A stretch of DNA of 64,000 bases from Antennarius striatus. Its lineage: Eukaryota; Chordata; Actinopteri; Lophiiformes; Antennariidae. Position 1 is the first letter of the stretch. Each line of letters starts with the position of its first letter. Shown piece by piece: positions 46,256-57,245 of the stretch. The stretch spans positions 296,501 through 360,500 of the forward strand of contig NC_090780.1 of assembly GCF_040054535.1 (NCBI RefSeq), given 5' to 3'. A program made the position numbers and the translations under genes. The notes under the pieces are model-generated. The model was not told the origin of the DNA. It saw nothing but the letters and a program-made list of their open reading frames with translations, and ran no database searches.

Positions 46256-46466
46256 TATGTGTGTGTATGTGTGTGTGTGTGTGTATATATGTATAATTAT
46301 TATTATATATTATATTATATATATTTATACATATACATATATATACATAAACACACATACATATACAGTATACAGTATATTATTACAGTATATTATTATA
46401 ATATATATATATATATACAGTATACATATATATACTGTATATATATTGTATATATGTATATGTATA

Positions 46467-46531
<65 letters not shown>
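46256..46531. repeat. (GT)n/(TA)n compound microsatellite
   Basis: GT then TA-rich; about 35 perfect TA units lie near 46460-46530, with tacagtatac motifs inside. Open frames here are repeat artefacts. Confidence 0.9.
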
Positions 46532-46532
<1 letters not shown>

Positions 46533-46849
46533 CAGTTCGAGTTTGCCTCACAAATGGTTTTCTGTGTCGTTCCTGCTGTTCGGACTCACTGCTCAAAAAC
46601 ATGAAAATTGTTGGAACAGTTCTGATTGTAGAACGATGTTAACTGGAGTCCATGTAGAGGTACTTCTTCCCCTAACAGAGCAGATGCATTACGCCACATT
46701 GTTCACGTGATTCCTTCTGGCAGATGGCCGTGATTGGTTGGGTGCTTGATTGACAGGTGGTGGGTGGAGTTGGTGACAGCGTGACTGCATGAGACGTTTC
46801 AAGTGAGTTTATTCACATATGTAAGTGGGGAGATTATACATATATAGGT

Positions 46850-46853
46850 ATGT

Positions 46854-46919
<66 letters not shown>

Positions 46920-46920
46920 A
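46850..46920. repeat. (GT)n microsatellite
   Basis: About 32 GT units. Confidence 0.95.
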
Positions 46921-46999
46921 CATACTGTATATACATACAAACACACACAATATATAATTATTTGGGTTTTGGTTGGAAAATGATCGTTTTCAGGTCATT

Positions 47000-47180
47000 T
47001 TCCAGCTGGTTGTGCCCCCCGCCCCCCGCCCCCCCACCCCGCCGGGTAAAGCCCGCCCCCTTCCGTCTCCCCGGTGACTCCGCCCCTCCTGCCCGTCACT
47101 CAGCCCCGTTGTTGCGGCCATTTTACGGCTGGTTGTCGGGCCAGCGGACCGGAGATGCCGAACCAGCAGCTCTAGAAGGT
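47000..47180 (+). promoter_or_regulatory. GC-box promoter and candidate non-coding first exon
   Basis: GC boxes (ccccgccccccgcccccc, ctccgcccctcc) lead to gcggccattttacgg, a YY1-type initiator. A consensus donor follows (ctagaag at the exon end, gtaagt from 47179). A second YY1-type site aagatggcgacg lies at 47366. The exon holds only a short upstream frame (MPNQQL). This fits the start of a plus-strand housekeeping gene whose next exon I cannot find before 64000. Inference; it could also be an unlinked CpG island. Confidence 0.45.
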
Positions 47181-47694
47181 AAGTCCAGTGTTTAGCTGAT
47201 CTTTCTGGGGTCCGGGAGCGTCCCGGCGGTGAGGCTCGGCGGGGCGGGTCTGTGGCTCATACGGGGGCAGACCGGCTGGGGGTGGGGGAGGCTGGCCGGG
47301 GACTGGCGGCTCAGACGGGCTCAGCGTTCGGCGTCGAGGCTGAAGGCTGCCCGCTCTCAAGTCTGGAAAGATGGCGACGCTTTTCACCAAACGTCCCAAA
47401 GTTGTAGTGAGGCTCACGGCCCGATACACGGTGGTACCCGCAGTGTTAGGGCTGGGGGGTAGCGGTGTCTCTATGTAAAGTATCCGCGTTATGGGGGGGC
47501 TGGGTGAGGGAGGGGGCGCTAATGAGCTAATGAACGACGTAGGCTTAACCCCAGCTAGCCTGTCTAATTATATGTTCATGTCTTAATTAACAGTGTTTTT
47601 CTTCTCATTAGCCACGTAAACAGACGTGTTTGCATGTCGTGGGAGTCTTTATTGGCTGTGGATATTTCTTTGTTTTGATAAAAAATAGTCTGGT

Positions 47695-48385
47695 TACGTC
47701 CCGCGAAGCGGTGATGTATTGTGATCGTCAGTGTTCGTCCACCAAAAATCTTCACACCGTTGCAGACAGAACGATGAAACAAAAAGCATGTTACTCAGGC
47801 AGCAAAGGGGATGAAAATGAGATCTTGACCTTGAGAAAACTAGGTCAAGGTCAAACTTTTGTAAATTTTTTTTGCATATATCTCAAGAACCGACGATAGA
47901 AAGACGACACAAAAGGCGTTACATTCAGGGAGACAAGGTGAGGAAAATTAGATCACAACCTTGACCTTGAAAAACTAGGTCAAGGTCAAATGTTCACTTT
48001 TATACCTTTTTAGGTACACATCCCTGAAACCTGATGAGATATAATCACAAAACAAAAAGCAACATCTTCAGGAAGTCAGAGGCACAAGCTGTGATGATGA
48101 CCTTCACCTTTGAAAAACTTTGAAAATGGAGCAATCCCCTGGGATAGACTCCAGCAACCCTGCGACCCACGACTGCAGAGGAAGTGGGGGCTGAAGGTGC
48201 ATGTATGTTTGAGTTTTTGGATAACTTATTGAACAATGAAATTATTTAAGTTAATGAGTTAGGGGTTAATTTTATTGTCATATTGTGCCACTGAGTTTTA
48301 AGGCTGTTTAACTGCTGCAGTCGTAGAGAACTTGTTGTTAAATCCCGCGACGTGTCGTGGGATATTGCAGTCTCTGACTGCCTTG
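47695..48385 (+). mobile_element. Dispersed repeat, longer copy of the 26825 element
   Basis: Starts cccgcgaagcggtgatgtat and ends gtcgtgggatattgcagtct. Internal direct repeats of ttgaccttga...ctaggtcaaggtcaaa occur two to three times (47825, 47960, 48100). It contains an insertion-like patch at 48130-48195 (cagcaaccctgcgacccacg). Confidence 0.6.
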
Positions 48386-48624
48386 TTTGCTTTGGAGAAG
48401 ATGTGGACTATCAGAGGTGAATAGATGGTAAAACAGGGCAAAGTAAAATGGTGTCTTGTACAAAGCTCTGCTAGAGAAATCTCTAATGGTGTTGGCATTA
48501 TAGATTTTTCATCGACAAATAAATTATTTTACGTTGAAGTATGAAGCCATTCAGTGAAGTATATTTATGCCCTTGCTGTTGAGTATAAGAAAGGCATTGA
48601 ATTTTCAGTTCACCGATTGTGACA

Positions 48625-48735
48625 AGGGTGACACGGTGGTGTTATGGGTAGGACTTTCGCTTCCCAGCAAGAAGCTTCCGGGTTTGAGTCCTTGCTCCAG
48701 CAACCCCTGTGACCCATGAAGTTGAAAAAGTGACT
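48625..48735 (+). mobile_element. tRNA-derived SINE fragment
   Basis: tRNA-like head with cacggtggtgttatgggtag and a B-box-like tccgggtttgagtcc, then cagcaacccctgtgacccat. Confidence 0.5.
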
Positions 48736-49527
48736 TGGAAAATGAATGAATGAACAAATGGTGACAAGGTGCATCTGGATGTCTGCTTGCCTGGTTGACT
48801 GAGGAGGTGGCACTGCAGTATTTCATACCACAACACTGCAGTGCCATATGGGCATTTGAACGTTTGTAGATGGGAACAACCGCGGGTGCCATGTTCGACT
48901 ACTGTACTTTCACTTTCTGCCGAAACCCACGCTGAGCAATGAAACATTAAACATTACAATTTCACATGTCATGTCAAAATAACTGAGCAAATGAGTGAAC
49001 ATTTCCTCTGATGCCGGTCTACACATGGCTTTCCTGTCGACGTGTGGATGTCCTTCTTTTATCCACATCCCTGATGTACTTCTGAGCAGGGCTATCCAAA
49101 GTTTTATGAATCAGTCCACTGGACGTTTCACCTCTTATCCTATAGACTTCTTCAGTTATAGTGGTGGCTGGTCTTGTCTCGGTTTCTTAACCCCATGAGG
49201 TGGGGTCAGTGCTATTCATATTCAAATGACTTTAGTCATACCTGTCTGCCTTCTCAAAAAATGGTTGGTGGTTATGTGAAGTGGCATCAAAAACGGGTGG
49301 TTGAAATGCGAGTTTCACCTAGCTTTTGTATACTAATGACGGTTATTAGCATGTCTCACTTCAACTGGGTCAATCTGCTGAGTACTTCTTTTGTGGAGTT
49401 TTGAAAGTAAGTCGGCGAAAGATAATGTCGCAGACCACCATTCATTCAGACCACAACCTGTTCACTGATTGCAAACCTTTACGCTACCTGCGAAGTTGCT
49501 GTCTGTTGCTCAGGTAAGACCATACAA

Positions 49528-49705
49528 TAATCCCTTGTTACTCACGGTTAATGCGTTCCAGGACCACCGGCAGAAAAACGAAATTCCGTGATATAGCGAC
49601 AAACTATTTCATTATTTAGGGTAATTTAAACGTTTATGAACCCTCCTCACACTGATATTGAACCACCTTCTATCTGTATTACCTTTTCCCACATTCTGAT
49701 AGACT
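49528..49705 (-). mobile_element. MITE fragment, inverted, same family as 27775
   Basis: Starts aataatcccttgttactcac, with gcgttccaggaccacc and gaaccaccttctatctgtat, the reverse of the plus-strand copies. Confidence 0.65.
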
Positions 49706-50555
49706 AGAAAAATTTTTCCTATAATACACAGACTGGTCTTGCACTAGGAGCTAGTGTGACTAAGCCACTGTGGCTCAGTGTAAAAGAATAGAGCAAGCCA
49801 CAAAAAGCCACATTCGGTGTCCAAGACAGCGGCGCAGTGCGCGGATGACCGACGCTCGTTGCAGGGGGCGTGGGGGGGGACACCCTGGGGAGTTAAGTTC
49901 AGCATTCGCTTTAATGATATCTGACGCCATCTAGCGTTTTGAATGGTTATAATGTCTAGACCCCGAATGTAAGATGACCCCCACTTTTTCATTCTTATTT
50001 CAGTGCAAAAAACACCGTCTCATATTCGGGCCAATACGGTATTTCACAGGCCTCAGGAAAGTAATCATCCTGAGATGATATAGACACTGGAAATGGACTT
50101 TCAGCAGGTCAATGGTCATTGGCCTCTCGTACTGTAGTGAGCCCAGTTGAAGTTCTTTGGGGGGCCTGGTACAATTTAAGTGGTTAGCAGCCTCAGATGG
50201 GTAATCTTGTTCTTCAGATAAAAGTCATCAGTCTTCTGTGATTTGTAGTGGATACATTAGCAGAGTTGTTGCAGACCTTTACGCTACGTGCCACGTGGTA
50301 GTCTGTTGCTCAGGTAAGACCATACATCTGTGAGTCAGGAACCGTCCCAGACCACTTCGCCTCCACATCAGAAATTTAGTCTGCAGCATCACATATGATC
50401 TGGACAGATGTTGGTTGAATCATGATCCAGTCTTTAAAGGCTGAGTCCTGTCCTGATGAATTGACTCTTTTATGTTGAACAATTTGCTTGTGTAGTTGTT
50501 GTTTAGTTTCCCCTATGTAAACATCTGAGCAGTCCTCGCTGCATTTAACAGCATA

Positions 50556-52278
50556 CAACTCCGAGCAAAAAGTATGGAATCATCAGTCTTGGGCAAACAC
50601 TCACTCAGACATTTTATTATGTAGCGCAAACTCGGATAAAAAGCATGAAAAAATAATGAAGTTTTTCAGAAGTGCAACTCCTTGGCATTCAGAAACACTA
50701 AAAGAAATGAATAAAAAACATTGTGGTGGTCAGTAAATGTTACTTTTATAGAGCAAGCACAGGGAAAAAAATATGGAATCACCCAAATCTGAGAAAGAAA
50801 TATGGAATCATGAAAAACAGACAAAGAAATAACAATCAAAACACATCATTAGTATTTAGTTCCCCACCTCTGGCTTTTATGACAGCTTGCAGTTTCTGAG
50901 GCATGGACTTGGTGAGTGACAGACAGTATTCTTCATCAATCTGGTGCCAACTCTTTGATTACAGTTGCCAGATCATCCTTACAGGTCGGAGCCTTGCTCT
51001 GGACCATTTTTTCAATTTCCACCACAGGTTTTCAGTTGGGTTGAGATCTGGGCTATTTGCAGGCCAAAACATTGACTGGATGCGTCTTTCTCCAAGGAAT
51101 GCTTTCACAGTTTTTGCTCTGTGCTATGATGCGTTGTCATCTTGGAAAATTATTTCATCATCCCCAAACATTTTTTCAATTGAAGGGATAAGGAAGCTGT
51201 CCAAAATGTCAATGTAAACCAGTGCATTTATTGAAGGTTTAACCACAGCCATCTCCCCAGTGCCTTTGCCTGACATGCAACCCCATTCATCAAGGACTGT
51301 GGGAATTTTGATGTTTTCTATAGGCAGTCCTCTTTGTAAATCTCACTGGAACGGTACCAAACAAAAGTTCAAGCATCGTCACCTTGTCCAATGCAGACTC
51401 ATGACTCATCACTGAAGATAACCTTCATTCAGTCATCCACAGTCCATAATTGCCTCTCCTTAGCCCATTGCAGTCTTGTTCTTTTCTGTTTAAGCGTCAG
51501 TGATGGTTTCCTCTCAGCTTTCCTTTAAGAAATAGCTTTCCTGTAAGAAAATCTCATTTCTTTTAGGTGATTTTGCACAGTTCTGTCATATACATTGATT
51601 CCAGCTTACTCCCATTTCTTCTTCGTTTGTCTTGTTGTACATTTTCTGTTTTCAAGACATATGGCCTTTAGTTGTTTGTCTTGACGGTTAGATGTCTTCG
51701 TTGGTCTGCCAGTATTCTTGTCTTTTAACAACCTTCCCATGCTGTTTGTACTTGGTCCAGATATTTCTTACAGCTGACTGTGAACAGCCCACGTCTTTGG
51801 CAACCATACGTCTAGAGTTACCTTTTTCAAGAAGTTTGATAGTCCCGTTTTGGTCTCGAGACATCTCTCTTGTTGGAGCCATGATTCTTGCCAGTCCACT
51901 TGGTCCAGCAGCCCTCCAAGGTGTGTTAACGGCACTGTTTTTAACTGCTGACTAACAAGCAGAGGCAGGTGCCCAATGAAGGAAAGGAAATTGACTGGGT
52001 CTTATTTTCTCCTCAAAATAGAGTGATTCCAAATTTCTTTCCTCAGAATTGAGTGATTCCATATTTATTTCCCTGCACTTGCTCTATAAAAGTAACATTT
52101 ACTAACCATTGCAATGTGTTTCTTAATTTCTTTTAGTGTTTTTGAATGCCAGAATTTTGCACTTTTAAATGACCTTACGATTGTTTCATGTTTGTGATCT
52201 GAGTTTTTTCTACATAATAAAATGTCTGAGTGAGTGTTCGCCCAAGACTGGTGATTCCATACTTTTTGCTAGGGGTTG
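50556..52278 (-). mobile_element. Tc1/mariner-like DNA transposon (inactive)
   Basis: Inverted ends caactccgagcaaaaag and caacccctagcaaaaag, flanked by TA on both sides (50554-50555 and 52279-52280). The transposase is on the minus strand. Start at 51882 with a helix-turn-helix region (KLLEKGNSRRMVAKDVGCSQ, AVRNIWTKYKQHGK). A catalytic-core remnant FQDDNAS is followed directly by a stop near 51135. 1723 bp; inactivated by stops and frameshifts. Confidence 0.85.
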
Positions 52279-52799
52279 TACACCGGGTGTCTCTTCTGAC
52301 TGTGTGGTGTGGGGTCTTTTGGGTGCACCAGTCTTTGTCTAAGGGTATATGTGGATATAGTGCATGAAAGAAGTGGAACACAGGGCCTTGACCTCATTCA
52401 AAAGAGCAACTCCCAAGCCACTGGCTCCAGTACGTGGATGCGAGTTGGTTCTGTCGCAGAGTGCATCAGATCTGTAGAGTAGGAGAAATTTGGGTTGTTT
52501 AGACAAGATGAAAACAGTCTTTCCACTCGGCGGCTTCCTGCTGCTCACCTAAAATCTTATTGTCAACAACATGAATAATCTGCCCCACAAAAGGCATGTC
52601 CTTTTTTTTAATCTTTCTGATTTAGGCTGGTTGGTTCTGGGCCGTCTGATGCAGTTCCGAATTCTACTTTCGACATAACATTTGCAAATGGTTGCTGGTC
52701 ATAAACAGAAGCACGAAATGTCTCTGTAGAGAATTGTGGCTAGCTCTGGAGGCGACTTGAAGCTCCATTGTGCCCTTTACAACTCTGGCACTTTTTTAA

Positions 52800-53226
52800 T
52801 CCAACTTTCCAACTATAAAATAAGATAATCCTTAATTTGTCCCATTGTGGGGAAATTTTTGGGATTGCAGCAGTATTCAGAGAGAGTAGAATAGGATAGA
52901 CTGGCATAGGATAGAGTAGTAGAGCGATTCAAACATACATACAAGTATAGATATAGTTATAGGAATATAGAATTTACAATGAACAAGCTACACTGGTCAT
53001 ACGGATTGTGAGAGTGATTGTCTCTCTGTGGTCTAGTGGGAGCAGTGCTGGTTATGTAGTCTGACAACCACAGGAAGGAAACAACTGTGATGGTGCTCCT
53101 TGTGAACCAGGTGGGAGCTGTTCTCCATCCTGGATGACAGATTGGCCATCATGCTCCTGTCTCCTGCCACCTCCACTGAATCCAGGGGGCATCCTACGTG
53201 AGAGCTGGCTCTTAATCAGTTTATCA
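52800..53226 (-). mobile_element. 3' end of an old LINE
   Basis: The reverse of caatgggacaaattaaggat followed by ttatctt lies at 52815-52850, the common fish LINE 3' terminus. Upstream (higher coordinates) a degraded protein C-terminus is readable on minus. It probably belongs to the same old element as 53640-55300. Confidence 0.55.
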
Positions 53227-53458
53227 TGGGCGGCAGTGGCTCAGCGGAAGAGCAGGTCGTCCAATGTTCCCAAGATCGGCGTTTCAATTCCCGCCCAGCC
53301 ACCTGGAGTGAGAGCTGACAATGGGAGGTATCAGCTCACCTCCTCAGAACTGCCAAGGCACCCTTGAGCAAGGCGCCGTCCTCCTTACAAGTTGTTTATT
53401 TGGGCACACCAAGCAAGAGCTGCCCACCACTCTACCCCCTATTACATGCTTATGGGCC

Positions 53459-53541
<83 letters not shown>

Positions 53542-53640
53542 AGGGGCCTGTACAGAACATATGCATGTTTGACTTACTAACACTAAAGTGAGTTATTATT
53601 TCCCCTAGGGGGATCATTCCAGTGTATTAAATTTAAAAAA
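53227..53640 (+). mobile_element. tRNA-derived SINE, diverged copy of the 15581 family
   Basis: Head gggcggcagtggctcagcgg, B-box-like gtttcaattcccgcc, shared body text ttgagcaaggcgccgtc and ggggcctgtaca, and tail tcccctagggggatcat. It contains a (GT)n tract absent from the 15581 copy. Confidence 0.8.
53461..53538. repeat. (GT)n microsatellite inside the SINE
   Basis: About 39 GT units. The 15581 copy has only a short unrelated stretch at this point. Confidence 0.95.
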
Positions 53641-55305
53641 AAAATCTAGTCTCCTTTCAGGCGTTGTGATGCTGCTCCCCATAAGACCACTCCTTAAAAG
53701 ATGGCTAAAGCCCCATGATGTCATTAAAGGTCTTCACAAGTGCCCTCTGCACTCCTAAAGACCTCGGCTTCCTGAGCAGATCGATTCAGCTCTTAACCTT
53801 TTTTGTAGAGTGCATTGAAGTTGTGAGTCCAGTCCTCTTACTTTTCTAGTTGGAGACCCACTTGTAAGATGTCACCAGCTCAGCTCGATGTTGTTGAGGT
53901 CCTTGGGGTGCGGAGTCTTGGGCACAGGTACCATGCAGGTTGTTTTCCACAGCTGTGGCACCTTCCTCAGCTTCAGACTCATGTTGAAGATGTGTTCAAC
54001 AATCCCACTCAGCTGGTCTGCGCAGGATTTTTGTAGCCGGGAGCTGATACTATGTGGACCTACAGCCGTCCTCGCCTTGATCCTCTGGAGCTAGTGTCTC
54101 ACCTGGGATTCAGTGAAGAACAGTTAGGACCAGGAGGACTGTGTGCTGGGGGGTGGGTTGATGAGGTGAGCAATGGGGGGTGGCTGTGTGCATATTGTTG
54201 TTGAAAGGGAGGAGAAGGGGTGAAGAGGTGTTAGAGGGGGGCAGAGGGAGGGGGCTGCAGCATGGTTGGGGGAGGGGGCCGATAGCTGATCAAATCTATT
54301 GAAGGAGTTGTTCAGGCCATCTGCCCACTTTTGGTGGCCAGCAGCCTGGTGTTCGGTGTCTTTGTGGCCAGAAAAAGTTTTCAAGCCTCTCCACACCCCA
54401 CTGACGTTGTTCTGCTGCAGCTGGTCCTCCATCTTCCTCCTGTAGATGGTCTTCCCCTCTCTGATTATCCTCCTCAGCTCCAGCCTTCAGCTCGTCCTTG
54501 TTCGCTGACTTAAAGACCCTTTTCTTCTCCTTAAGAAGATGTCAGGAGTAATCCATGGTTTACTGTTGGGATAACACCGTACAGTCCTGGTAGGTACAGT
54601 GTTATCCACACAGAATTTGATGTAGTCAGTGACAGTGTTTGTGAGATCGTTGTTCTCCCTGTGAGATTCACAAAATTCATCCCACGTAGTTCTCTCGAAA
54701 CAGTCCTTCAAAGCCTCGTCAACCTCGTCAGACCATCTCACTGTGCAGGACACAGCTAGTGGTCTGTGTTCGAGTGGTCTGTAGACAGGCAGGAGATGAA
54801 CCAGGTTGTGGTCTGATCCTCCCATGGGAGGGAGGGTTGGTGGAATATAGGCCTCCCTAGTGTTGGCTAAACACAAATCCAGTATTGTCTGTAGTGCATC
54901 GTGTCACATACTGAGTGGAGGTGAGCAGAGTGGAGAATGGAGAGGTCTGATTGAAATCCCCGGTGATAAGAATAAGTTCCGGTGGGTCTCTGTCTGCAGC
55001 CTGCTTGTTAAAGAGTGGAGGATGTCGCAGGCTACATCGGCGTAAGCAGAGGGGGGAATATACGCAGTTATCGCGATAACATGCGAGAATTCCCACTGCA
55101 GGTAGTATGGCCGCATACTGACCGCTAACAGTTCCATGTCCCTACAAAAGTGTTGTTCCCTAGCAGTGATGTGCCCAGGGTTACACCACTTGTTGTTCAC
55201 AAACACTGCCAGACCTCCTCTATCTGCTCTCCCTCGTCCCTCCCTTTGCCCACATCAGTTGAATTCTGTCTGGTATGGCAGCCTTGTCTGGAGTCATCGT
55301 GATTA
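53641..55305 (-). pseudogene. Old LINE: reverse transcriptase start, linker and endonuclease
   Basis: On minus, from high to low coordinates: endonuclease (AVFVNNKWCNPGHI, ELILITGDFNQTSPF, MGGSDHNLVHLLPVYRPLEH), linker (NSKPWITPD), then a decayed reverse transcriptase start to about 53880. GDFN and SDH are kept, but stops and frameshifts break the frame. Its endonuclease N-terminus lies on the far side of the younger LINE, at 58845-59140. Confidence 0.75.
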
Positions 55306-55862
55306 AGATAGATAGATCGATAGACAGATACTTTATTAATCCCGGAGGAAATTGTATATATCCACTGCTCAGGCATTACATAACGAATAATACTGGATAA
55401 ACACCAGGAGAAAAAGAAACACTGACATCACAGGACATACCACAAGACATACACTACACTAACAGACACATGCAGCAATAACAGGACTTATATACTAAAC
55501 TATAACTAAAATATAAACAGTATAAAATTAAAATATAAACAGTATAAAATTTAAAAAATATAACAGTATTAAATTAAAATATAAACAGTATAAAAGTAAA
55601 ATATAAACGGTATAAAATTGAATTAAAATATAAAACAGTACAAAATTAAATTAAATCCATTCAACCCCGTGCTGACCTCGCCACCTCACCCCCGCTCCTC
55701 CTGAGCGAGTCATTGTACCCCCTGGAGGCACAGGGCACGAAGGAGGACCTCAGCCTCTCTGTGGAGGCGCTGTGTGACAGAAGTCTGCCGCTGAAGGTGC
55801 TCCTCTGCTGGGAGAAGGTGGTGTGTAGGGGGTGGCTGGTGTTGTTAATGATAGCCTTAACT

Positions 55863-57245
55863 TTAGACATGGTCCTGCTCTCCAGAAGCATATCCACAGA
55901 GTCCAGGCTCAGCCCGACCACTGAGCCCGCTCTGCGGATGAGTCTGTTCAGACGGTCCATATCTCTTTTCATGGCCCCCCCACCCCAACACACAATGGCG
56001 TATGACTACGGACTGATAGAACATGAGAAGGAGCTTAGGACAGATGTTGAAGGAGGCCAGCCTCCTCAGGAAGTACATCCTGCTCTGCCCCTTGTAAACA
56101 CAGTTCGAGTTGTGTAACCAGTCAAGTCTGCTGTCTAGCTGCAGTCCCAGGTACTTATAGTTTTCTACCACCTCCACCTCACTGCCCTCCATGATCACTG
56201 ACTGTGGAGAGGGAGGTGCCCGCCGTAACTCCAGCACCATCTCCTTTGTCTTGGAGACATTGAGCTGGAGCTGGTTCTGTTGGCACCACTCCACGAAGTC
56301 AGCCACCAATGCCCTGTACCCCCCCTCATCACCCTCCCGGATACATGCCACTATCACGGTGTCATCGGAGTACTTCTGTATGTGGCATGTATCCGAGTTG
56401 TACTTGAAGTCTGATGTGTAGAGGGTGAAGAGAATGGGGGAGAGAACGGTCCCCTGTGGCGCCCCCGTGCTGCTGGTCACCATAGAAGACAAACAGTCCC
56501 CCATACGGACGTACTGGGGTCTGTCCGTTAGGTAGTCCGTAATCCAGCTCACGAGGTAGGGGTCCACAGCCATGGAGGTCAGTTTATCCTGCAGGAGCCG
56601 GGACTGGATGGTGTTGAAGGCACTTGAAAAGTCAAAGAAGAGCATTCTGACGGCACAGCCCCCGGCGTCCAGGTAGGAGAGTATGCGGTGGAGGAGGTAC
56701 AAGACAGCGTCGTCAACCCCAACCTTGGCCTGATAGGCGAACTGGAGAGGGTCCATCGCACCCTGCACCTGTGGACACATGAGCTCCAGGACCAGTCGCT
56801 CTAGGGTCTTCATTACATGGGAGGTAAGAGCGACCGGTCGGTGGTCGTTGAGCTCAGTAAGGCGTCCTTTCTTGGGTACAGTGACAATGCAGGAGGTCTT
56901 CCACAGTGACGGGACCCACCCCAGCCGCAGACTGAGGTTGAACAATTGTTGCAGGGGGTCCCCTAGTTCCGAAGCACAGGCTCGGAGGAGTCTTGGGGAG
57001 ACCTTATCTGGTCCAGCTGCCTTATAGGGACGGAGCCTCCTCAGCGTTGTCGTCACCAGGTCTGCAGTGATGACGATCTCCGTAGTGGTGAGAGCAGGAG
57101 GTTGTGGCGAGGTTGGAAGTCCAGTAGTTGTGGTGGGGCCGTTGAGCTTCGCAGTTCTTGGAGTGGGCTCGGGAGAAGTGGCAGGGGTGGAAGGAGAGTA
57201 AGCACAGGAGGGAGCATCCACTGATGCTCCCTCCCCAGGGAGCAT
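55863..57245 (-). pseudogene. LINE reverse transcriptase ORF
   Basis: 460 codons open, one frame off from the endonuclease ORF and overlapping it by 224 bp. Domains in order: RRLRPYKAAGPDKVSPRLLR, NDHRPVALTSHVMKTLERLV, FFDFSSAFNTI (catalytic Asp), GAPQGTVLSPILFTLYT, QKYSDDTVIV (YSDD in place of the usual YADD), NYKYLGLQLDSRLDW. The final part is shifted near 55990 and continues in another frame to 55661. Confidence 0.85.

Larger units (their letters stand above)
49080..52560 (-). mobile_element. Penelope-like retroelement, interrupted by a Tc1 element
   Basis: The minus-strand frame ALLNEVKALCSTS ... VHPKDPTPHSQKRHP (52540-52285) stops at the Tc1 insertion. It resumes at 50555 with AVKCSEDCSDVYIGETKQQL, the GIY-YIG nuclease signature of Penelope-like elements. 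The 3' non-coding end near 49100 carries gtgaaacgtccagtgg (minus). A segment around tgttgctcaggtaagaccat is present twice (49500-49527 and 50300-50327), framing an 800-bp insertion that includes a MITE copy. Confidence 0.7.

Noticed and set aside
46223-46642. Tyr/Ile-rich frames
   Set aside because: Translation of (TA)n and (GT)n repeats.
47229-47462. 77-codon frame after the CpG promoter as a protein start
   Set aside because: It lies after a consensus donor, has no homology, and its Arg/Gly-rich content reflects GC content.
50903-51217. 104-codon plus-strand frame inside the Tc1 element
   Set aside because: Antisense to the transposase catalytic region.
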